Shown: in pieces, positions 7,071-12,487 of the stretch | How positions within the stretch are numbered: position 1 is the first letter of the stretch | Layout: every line of letters starts with the position of its first letter | NCBI GenBank assembly: GCA_003510345.1 | Contig: DOMW01000015.1 | Span: 1 to 18,989, forward strand | Source of the DNA: Clostridiales bacterium | Lineage (GTDB): Bacteria > Bacillota > Clostridia > Christensenellales > Christensenellaceae | Length of the DNA stretch: 18,989 bases | Direction: 5' to 3' | The notes under the pieces: model-generated | The model's input: only the letters and a program-made list of their open reading frames with translations | Database searches by the model: none | Told to the model about the DNA's origin: nothing | Position numbers and translations under genes: made by a program

Positions 7071-7121
7071 TTGACCACTGGTCAATATGCATAGGATAAC
7101 ACGAGTTTGACCAATAGTCAA
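7071..7121 (-). promoter_or_regulatory. Hydrolase promoter bracketed by two TTGAC-N5-GTCAA operators
   Basis: Palindrome TTGAC-CACTG-GTCAA is at 7071-7085 and TTGAC-CAATA-GTCAA at 7107-7121. On the minus strand the second supplies a -35 box TTGACT (7121-7116). After 17 nt comes TATCCT (7098-7093) as -10, and the first palindrome lies just past the expected start of transcription. Repression by the TetR at 2670 is inferred from the identical palindrome in its own promoter. Confidence 0.72.
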
Positions 7122-7209
7122 CACTGTTTTCAGGTTTTGCTGACTTATTGCAAGGATTAGCAGCAGATAGAGATAGTTCCCAGTTCCCAGCGGCATGCTG
7201 TCCACACCC

Positions 7210-7234
7210 GGATGGCTGCCAAAGGCGTCCATCC
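7210..7234. terminator. Hairpin downstream of the QueG-like gene, weak terminator candidate
   Basis: GGATGG and GCC pair with GGC and CCATCC around a three-base loop, with a two-base internal mismatch. No run of T follows on either strand, so termination by it alone is doubtful. Confidence 0.3.
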
Positions 7235-7269
7235 TGTTCAATATCCTGTGCATTATGCGGCGACAGGAA

Positions 7270-7965
7270 TTATTTTTCAAATCCAACATCCGATATGCCA
7301 TAAGCGCAGGGGCACACCGTCCGGCATAAAAAACACTTGATCACGAACTTTTTATTTTCTATCTTGAAATGGCTGGAGCAGCCCTTTTTCCCAAACGCGG
7401 AAAGGTCGTCCAGTGCCCCTACGGGGCAGGCCGCAACGCACTTGTTGCAACCGGCGCACATGTCGGATTGTATTCTTTCGTCCGGCGTCAGCGCCGCGTC
7501 TGTCAAAACGGCGCTGAGCCAAAGGAGATTGCCATAGTCTGGGTTCGTGAGCAAATAGTTTTTTCCAATAACGCCCAGCCCTGCAATCTCTGCGGCATGC
7601 TTCAGTGAAATATACCCCACCTGCTCCTTCCGCCCGTCGCCCTCCACCCATTTGCCGCCCGCCGCGCTTATAATTTTTGTTTGGTATCCGCCCGCCGCGA
7701 TTCGCTTCGCAACCGCCTGTGCCATCTTGGTCATGGCGGAAAGCATTGCGTTACGGCTTTCGGTATACGCGGCGATATCGTTTAAAACCTCCGGCGAAAA
7801 TGTTGCACCCAAAACGACGACAGAATGGCATTCCGGGAGTATATCGGCGGGTTTAAAACCGTCCGGCGCTGAAGCGAAATCCCCGGAGGCAGCGATGCCT
7901 ACTACATCAGCTCCTGCACTCCTGCCGTATTCTTTCACAATGGCACTGGTCAGTTCGGTTGCCAT
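7270..7965 (-). CDS. QueG-like double 4Fe-4S cluster protein
   Basis: The 231-residue protein resembles the iron-sulfur region of epoxyqueuosine reductase and related small proteins of anaerobes. A first ferredoxin-type cluster motif is C170-x2-C173-x2-C176-x3-C180-P; a second group is C211, C214, C218 and C220, with C196 between. It is shorter than full QueG (about 350-380 residues), and I do not see a clear cobalamin-binding signature, so a role in queuosine synthesis is not claimed. It may be a redox partner of unknown acceptor. A GGAG ribosome site precedes the ATG. It starts 18 bp after the stop of the ABM-type gene, so the two are co-transcribed under a WYL-type palindrome. Confidence 0.8.
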   Translation of the reverse strand: MATELTSAIVKEYGRSAGADVVGIAASGDFASAPDGFKPADILPECHSVVVLGATFSPEVLNDIAAYTESRNAMLSAMTKMAQAVAKRIAAGGYQTKIISAAGGKWVEGDGRKEQVGYISLKHAAEIAGLGVIGKNYLLTNPDYGNLLWLSAVLTDAALTPDERIQSDMCAGCNKCVAACPVGALDDLSAFGKKGCSSHFKIENKKFVIKCFLCRTVCPCAYGISDVGFEK

Positions 7966-7983
7966 ACCATTCTCCGTTCCTGC

Positions 7984-8289
7984 TTAATAGCTCTTTTCAA
8001 CCATATACATCTGGTTTTGCATATTGTTAAAATCCATCAAAGAATAATACGCCTGCGCAATGGGGTTCGATTGGCCTGCCGTCTCCGCGTTTTTAGCGTC
8101 CTCCGGCGTTTCCCACGTCACCATATCAACCCACGTATCACCATCTTTTAGCACCCGCCACGAAATAAAGCCCTTTTGCTTTGACAATATCTCGTCATGT
8201 ACTTTTTGTGACGCAACTAAGTAGTCCGGCACAGACGCGCCTTCCAGAAGCTTGTAGGATATAAACCATACTGCATTTGACATACTCAT
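7984..8289 (-). CDS. Small ABM-like (dimeric alpha-beta barrel) protein
   Basis: This 101-residue protein has the size and pattern of the antibiotic biosynthesis monooxygenase (ABM)/dimeric alpha-beta barrel fold: beta strands VWFISYKL, FISWRVLKDG and DMVTWET separated by helices. Members include quinol and haem monooxygenases and binding proteins without catalysis; no active-site residue can be fixed here. Two starts are close together (8289 and 8283). The ribosome site GGAAGGGAG lies before both, at short or optimal spacing respectively. It is the first gene of a two-gene unit with the QueG-like protein, and adjoins a WYL regulator. Confidence 0.7.
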   Translation of the reverse strand: MSMSNAVWFISYKLLEGASVPDYLVASQKVHDEILSKQKGFISWRVLKDGDTWVDMVTWETPEDAKNAETAGQSNPIAQAYYSLMDFNNMQNQMYMVEKSY

Positions 8290-8318
8290 TGACTCCCTTC
8301 CGTTATTCTATTCAACTC

Positions 8319-8357
8319 AGTATAGCAAGTATAATGTGACAACAGCATGGCACATTA
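8319..8357 (-). promoter_or_regulatory. Promoter and WYL-type palindrome of the ABM-QueG-like operon
   Basis: TAATGTGAC-N8-GGCACATTA (8332-8357) is an inverted repeat with 9-bp arms, one mismatch and an 8-bp spacer. It starts directly after the WYL stop codon. On the minus strand an extended -10 TGCTATACT (8327-8319) lies just downstream. The same 9-8-9 layout, with nearly the same arms, occurs upstream of the WYL gene at 9287-9312. Confidence 0.62.
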
Positions 8358-9257
8358 TTAATATTTCTTTGAAATTTTCTGTGCCTCTTCTTTTATGGCG
8401 GCACGAATGCGCTCCGGTTCGAGCACCTCCATATGCTCGCCAAATGACAGCAGGAACCCGTATAGCCAATCATCTTCCGGCCAGGATACGGTCACGATAA
8501 AGCTTCCGTCCGATTGTTTTTCCACCATGCTCTCATAAAAGTCGTCAAACACCCTATACGCCTTTTCCGGAGCAATGCGCAGCTTGATTTCAACAGTGTG
8601 TTGTCCTTCATAAGATTGATAGTCCTGGGTTTCAGGTACAGCGCGTACATCACACTCATCAAAGGTTTCATTTGTCACGGTCAAATTCTTAATCCGAGAT
8701 ACTTTGTATAACCGCATTTCCCTTTTGGCCAAACAGTAACCTTTTAAATACCACGCCCTGGACTTGAACCAAACCTGTATTGGCTTAATGCGGCGGGCGG
8801 CTTTCTCGCCATATTGGTTGTAGTAATCAAACACCACGATTCGCCGCTCTGAAATCGCGGTTTTGAAGTCATTGAAATAGTCGTTCTCATGGCTCCATCC
8901 GGCAAAATCCACCTTCATCCAATCTGTTGCGGGTTTGTTGAATATGGAAGATAGCTTCCGCAATACCTGGTCGGCGTCGCCGGCTTTTATACTTGCCACG
9001 CCATGCAGCGCGGATAGAATCTCGTCTTGCTCCCCTTCGCTCAACATCGATTTATTCAACACAAATTCCGGCAGCAGGCGAATGCCGCCGCCTTTCCCAC
9101 GCTCGGTATAGATTGGGATACCCGCCATGCTCAACGCGTCAATGTCACGGCAGATTGTCCGCCGCGAAACACCGAACCACCCGGCCAGCTTCCCGGCGGT
9201 CACACGTTTCTTATCGAGCAAGAGGTAGACAATTTCAAACAGTCTGTTTATCTGCAT
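8358..9257 (-). CDS. YafY-type HTH-WYL transcriptional regulator
   Basis: This 299-residue protein has a DeoR-type winged helix at the N-terminus (residues 1-60, with RVTAGKLAGWFGVSRRTICR then DIDALSMAGIPIY). A WYL domain lies at about 135-205, showing VWFKSRAWYLKGYCLAKREM, and a C-terminal WCX-type segment follows. WYL domains bind nucleotide or other small ligands and control the attached DNA-binding domain. Length and order match the YafY/YobV group. An inverted repeat upstream suggests autoregulation, and a matching one controls the ABM-QueG-like genes that follow on the same strand. Confidence 0.92.
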   Translation of the reverse strand: MQINRLFEIVYLLLDKKRVTAGKLAGWFGVSRRTICRDIDALSMAGIPIYTERGKGGGIRLLPEFVLNKSMLSEGEQDEILSALHGVASIKAGDADQVLRKLSSIFNKPATDWMKVDFAGWSHENDYFNDFKTAISERRIVVFDYYNQYGEKAARRIKPIQVWFKSRAWYLKGYCLAKREMRLYKVSRIKNLTVTNETFDECDVRAVPETQDYQSYEGQHTVEIKLRIAPEKAYRVFDDFYESMVEKQSDGSFIVTVSWPEDDWLYGFLLSFGEHMEVLEPERIRAAIKEEAQKISKKY

Positions 9258-9286
9258 GTTCAGTCACCATTCCTATCATACCATAA

Positions 9287-9312
9287 TAATATGACCACCT
9301 CACGTCATATTA
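9287..9312. promoter_or_regulatory. Palindrome TAATATGAC-N8-GTCATATTA upstream of the WYL gene
   Basis: Perfect 9-bp arms around an 8-bp spacer lie about 30 bp before the WYL start. A TATGAT -10-like box (9280-9275, minus strand) falls between the palindrome and the gene. The site shares arm sequence and spacing with 8332-8357. Confidence 0.65.
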
Positions 9313-9500
9313 GCCTGATCTATCGATATTAATCTCACACTGCAAGAGCAGAATGCACCCTGTATCAATAAAATTTTTGAACGTGATATGGTCGGCGCAC
9401 AGAAAAAGTTGTTTAGCAGTCATCGTCTGGTCGTATATTAGAAAGCGTAATGCTACAAATGTTGGAATAATAGGTAATATTAGGCAATCGCTGAAATATT

Positions 9501-9530
9501 CTGACTTTTAAGGCTCTAGAATCTTATATT
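9501..9530 (+). promoter_or_regulatory. Candidate promoter of the surface-protein gene
   Basis: CTGACT (9501-9506) and TATATT (9525-9530) are separated by 18 nt and lie close before the AAAGGAG ribosome site of the secreted protein gene. The -35 box is weak. The stretch 9313-9500 holds nothing else I can identify. Confidence 0.45.
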
Positions 9531-9554
9531 TTAAAAACAGAAAGGAGATTTCCA

Positions 9555-10169
9555 ATGAAATCTAAAAGAGTAATTATATGCATGGCAATGGCAATTGTGC
9601 TGGTGTTTGCGCTGGCTGCGCCTGCGCTGGCCGCGTCGCCGATTGCAGGCAGCGGAAGTGTGACCGATTTACCGGCGGGCGTAACACCGACGTTGAGCAA
9701 TATCTATTCATCGGCCACCGCCGATGCCGCCAGACGACAGATTGGGCTGAGCGGCACCCAGTATATTGCAGGCGTGTTCAGCGTTTCGGTTTCCCGGGCG
9801 GTTCCGAACAGTTCTTATGGTATATATATTCCGCTGGCCGGCCTGACCAGTACACCGGTGGTGTACCGCCAGCTTAGCAACGGCGGATGGGAAGCGATTC
9901 CCACATCTTATGTGAACGGCACGGTCATTGCTTCCATAACGAATATAGCTGTGGTGCCGGGTTCTACGCGCCTTGCGGTAGTTGCAAACAGCACGGGTAC
10001 GACGCCTCCGCGTGCAACGACTCCGGCGAGAACGACTACGGGCACAACGGCTACGGCTCCTAAGACGGGCGGCCCTGCCGATATGAGCGCGCTTCTGCTG
10101 GTTGTACTGGCTCTGGGCGCGGTAGGCGCTGTTTACGCGGGTCGTAAGGCGATGCGTTCAAAAAGATGA
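9555..10169 (+). CDS. Secreted surface protein with APKTG sortase sorting signal
   Basis: The 204-residue protein has a clear signal peptide (residues 1-26, ending ALA) and a central region of about 110 residues with a beta-rich, Ser/Thr/Gly composition. A Pro/Thr-rich wall-spanning linker follows (about 147-167). The cell-wall sorting signal consists of APKTGG (168-173), a hydrophobic stretch (177-195) and the basic tail GRKAMRSKR. The motif has Ala in place of the Leu of LPXTG, similar to the (S/P)PxTG motifs used by clostridial class B sortases. The class B sortase gene lies just downstream and is the likely anchoring enzyme. The central domain is not one I recognise. AAAGGAG precedes the start. 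Confidence 0.85.
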   Translation: MKSKRVIICMAMAIVLVFALAAPALAASPIAGSGSVTDLPAGVTPTLSNIYSSATADAARRQIGLSGTQYIAGVFSVSVSRAVPNSSYGIYIPLAGLTSTPVVYRQLSNGGWEAIPTSYVNGTVIASITNIAVVPGSTRLAVVANSTGTTPPRATTPARTTTGTTATAPKTGGPADMSALLLVVLALGAVGAVYAGRKAMRSKR

Positions 10170-10200
10170 GTCAAAACGATTGACAAATTGTATGACAGAT

Positions 10201-10244
10201 CAGCACGGCATTGTTGGATGATATCCAGTTGCCGTGCTGTTTTT
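10201..10244 (+). terminator. Intrinsic terminator between surface protein and sortase genes
   Basis: A perfect 10-bp stem, CAGCACGGCA (10201-10210) with TGCCGTGCTG (10230-10239), is followed by five T. It should end or reduce transcription from the surface-protein gene, so sortase and LCP may have lower expression or their own promoter in 10245-10340. Confidence 0.85.
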
Positions 10245-10259
10245 ACGCGTAGGGGCCAG

Positions 10260-10277
10260 GTAAGCGCTGATTAAATC
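10260..10277 (+). repeat. 18-bp direct repeat, copy 1 (GTAAGCGCTGATTAAATC)
   Basis: An identical copy lies at 12351-12368 in the same orientation. The two copies flank the sortase and LCP genes. Their origin is unknown. Confidence 0.75.
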
Positions 10278-10355
10278 TATGTTTATACCGGCTCAGGTTG
10301 GTGTAAATAATACAATGGAAGAAAATCAAACGCACGCCGAGACAGGAGAGGGAAA

Positions 10356-11213
10356 ATGATGAAGCAAGCCTCTGGCGGTAAGCCAGCGAAAAAGCGCTGG
10401 AAGGCCATTAGTGGCGCATGCATTGCCATTATGGCGTTTGCCATGCTGAGGCTGACCTTGTGGTCTGGCAACGGCAATACTGCGGTGTATAACGAACTGC
10501 GGAAGGCAGCGGCTCCTGTTTCCACAACTGTGATACGGTTTTCGCCCACGCTTACGCCTACACCCACGTTTACGCCTACACCTACGCTTGCGCCCACGCC
10601 TACGCCCACGCCGGTGGACGACGGCATACGGCCCAGCGACCGAACGATCGATTTTGAAGCGCTCTTTGAAAGGAATCCAGATATTATAGGGTGGCTTTCA
10701 GTGCCAGGTACGGAGATCGACTATCCGTTGCTGAAAAGTGCGGATAACGCGGAATACCTGGAGTATGACGTGGACGGCGATGAAAACGTGGCGGGCGCAA
10801 TATTTATGGATATGGGCAACGACTCTGGATTTTCTGACCGCAACACGGTGATTTACGGCCATAATATGAAGAACGGCACTATGTTTGCGGGGCTGCACCA
10901 GTTTGAGGATAAGGAGTTTTTTTACAAAAATCGTGAAATAAAGCTGTATACGCCGGCTGGTATGCGCACCTATGAGGTGATCGCGGCATATCCGGTCAGT
11001 AACCGAAACATACTGTATGGAATGGACTATGCCGACGACGATGTGTGGGAAGCTTATGTGGAAGACATCTATGGGAATAAAGACAGGAGCGCGAACCTGC
11101 TGAAAAAGCAGATTGGGGAACATGACCAGATAGTGTCGCTTTCCACCTGCGTTCGAGGCGAGAGCAAACAGCGTTACCTGGTGCAAGGGCTTTTGAGGAG
11201 AGATAGCGATTAA
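10356..11213 (+). CDS. Class B sortase with Pro/Thr-repeat stalk
   Basis: Sortases are membrane-bound transpeptidases that cut a sorting signal after Thr and join the protein to the cell wall or another protein. This 285-residue enzyme has one N-terminal membrane anchor (about 17-36) and an unusual Thr-Pro repeat stalk (about 64-86). The sortase beta-barrel starts near residue 97 with NPDIIGWLSVPGTEIDYPL, typical of class B. The catalytic residues are His169 (YGHNM), Cys265 (LSTC) and Arg273 (QRYLVQG). The ribosome site AGGAGAGG precedes the start. The upstream APKTG protein is its probable substrate, and the LCP gene overlaps its end. The stalk is encoded by low-complexity DNA at about 10545-10615. 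Confidence 0.92.
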   Translation: MMKQASGGKPAKKRWKAISGACIAIMAFAMLRLTLWSGNGNTAVYNELRKAAAPVSTTVIRFSPTLTPTPTFTPTPTLAPTPTPTPVDDGIRPSDRTIDFEALFERNPDIIGWLSVPGTEIDYPLLKSADNAEYLEYDVDGDENVAGAIFMDMGNDSGFSDRNTVIYGHNMKNGTMFAGLHQFEDKEFFYKNREIKLYTPAGMRTYEVIAAYPVSNRNILYGMDYADDDVWEAYVEDIYGNKDRSANLLKKQIGEHDQIVSLSTCVRGESKQRYLVQGLLRRDSD

Positions 11214-12243
11214 AACTACAACAAAAAAAATTTTGAAGCGGACGTGCGGCGTGGCTGCCATAGCCGCGGCTGCCATAACGGTTGCAGTTCTGCTTATGAC
11301 GGCTGCATCCCTGCGGCGGAACCTGTTTCTATATACAAACCCGCTTGCGGAGTACGGCGTACAGTATCCGTTTGCGCAAAATGGCACGGTACCTGAGGAT
11401 ATAGTGATGGGCGGCCAGACGTATACGTACAATAAAGATCTGGTCAATGTGTTGTTTATTGGTTATGACGAGACGGTTCAGCGGGAGATGCCAGGCATTG
11501 GTTTTCAGGCGGATACGCTGGTACTGGCGGTAATCAACAAAAAGACAGGCGGCATCAGTGTTCTCAGCATTCCCAGAGATACGGTGACGGATTTTCCTGT
11601 ATTTGATTTTAACGGCAATTACGCGACAGTGAATAGCGGGCAGGTGGCGCTGTCACACGCGTATGGCCGGGAGTATGACATAAGCAACGACCTGACGATG
11701 GCGTCGGTTTCCAACCTACTGTACCAAATACCCATTGGCCGCTATTTTGCGTTGAACATTGATGGAATCGGCCCTGTCAACGATGCGGCGGGCGGCGTGA
11801 ATCTGGAATTGCTTGCGGATTTTACCGCGTTCAACCCGGAGATGAGCATGGGAACGATGTACACGCTATGGGGCGACGAGGCGGAGCTGTATGTGCGCGC
11901 GCGCCAAGCGCCCAACATGAGCGGGGAAGACCTGGACCGCATGAAGCTGCAAAAACAGTACATTGCGGAGTTTGTGCGGTCGCTGAAAACGGCGGCTGCG
12001 GAGGATTTTAGCGTGTTGGGCAATGTGCTGCAAGCCGCGCAGGGTTACTCGCAGAGCAACCTGGAAATAGTTGAATTGCTGTATTTGGCCGTTCGCCTGC
12101 GTAACGCGTCCATTGAACTGGAAAATATGGTAACCATACCCGGACACGCGGAGCCGGGGGGACAGTTTGATTCCGTTTATATTACGGATGAGGAGGCGCT
12201 GAAGCAAATGGTTTTGGATGTGTTTTTTGTGCCGGCTGCGTAA
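11209..12243 (+). CDS. LytR-CpsA-Psr (LCP) family cell-wall protein
   Basis: LCP proteins act on the outer face of the membrane and transfer lipid-linked polymers such as teichoic acids or capsule to peptidoglycan. After a membrane segment (near residues 12-35) the LCP domain shows NVLFIGYDE, GFQADTLVLAVIN and SIPRDT, then a second half with GIGPVNDAAGGV and RARQAPNMSGEDLDRMKLQK. The most likely start is an ATT at 11209, overlapping the sortase stop. A GAGGAG site (11195-11200) lies 8 nt before it, and the peptide from there (IKTTTKKILKR then the hydrophobic segment) looks natural. The only canonical start nearby, TTG at 11233, has no ribosome site. The protein would have 344 residues. Confidence 0.85.
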   Translation: MKTTTKKILKRTCGVAAIAAAAITVAVLLMTAASLRRNLFLYTNPLAEYGVQYPFAQNGTVPEDIVMGGQTYTYNKDLVNVLFIGYDETVQREMPGIGFQADTLVLAVINKKTGGISVLSIPRDTVTDFPVFDFNGNYATVNSGQVALSHAYGREYDISNDLTMASVSNLLYQIPIGRYFALNIDGIGPVNDAAGGVNLELLADFTAFNPEMSMGTMYTLWGDEAELYVRARQAPNMSGEDLDRMKLQKQYIAEFVRSLKTAAAEDFSVLGNVLQAAQGYSQSNLEIVELLYLAVRLRNASIELENMVTIPGHAEPGGQFDSVYITDEEALKQMVLDVFFVPAA

Positions 12244-12451
12244 AACACGGCGCGAAGGTGGATTTCAGCCGCGCACCTGCGCCCTGCGGGCTTGCTTTGC
12301 GGGAAATCTGTGCGGCCCTCCTGCCATCTACCCATAGGGCATCCTTCTAAGTAAGCGCTGATTAAATCGTTGTTAGATTACGGAATAGTATAAGAAACCT
12401 ACGGCATATTTCAAATGAAGCTGGCATAAGCATGGGCGGGCAGCACCATTC
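12244..12451. other. Intergenic stretch between convergent LCP and GH38 genes
   Basis: It contains the second 18-bp repeat copy. The first half is GC-rich with short imperfect inverted repeats such as GATTTC/GAAATC, but no stem followed by T. No gene is seen. Confidence 0.4.
12351..12368 (+). repeat. 18-bp direct repeat, copy 2 (GTAAGCGCTGATTAAATC)
   Basis: It is identical to 10260-10277. Similarity ends after the 18 bases apart from scattered matches. Confidence 0.75.
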
Positions 12452-12487
12452 CGCGTCATTGACCGCGGGGCGGCGCCGCCCGACGCG
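12452..12487 (-). terminator. GC-rich hairpin immediately after the GH38 gene
   Basis: CGCGTC (12452-12457) pairs with GACGCG (12482-12487), and inside lies the palindrome GGGCGGCGCCGCCC (12468-12481). It directly follows the minus-strand stop codon. It has no T tract, so it may protect the mRNA 3' end or pause polymerase rather than act as a standard terminator. Confidence 0.4.

Noticed and set aside
7068..7301. 77-codon minus-strand frame between the QueG-like and hydrolase genes
   Set aside because: It starts inside the QueG-like gene in another frame, lacks a ribosome site, and runs over both TetR-type operators.
10545..10615. Tandem repeat or CRISPR-like array
   Set aside because: It is the low-complexity coding DNA of the Thr-Pro stalk in the sortase; repeats are six bases with no spacers.
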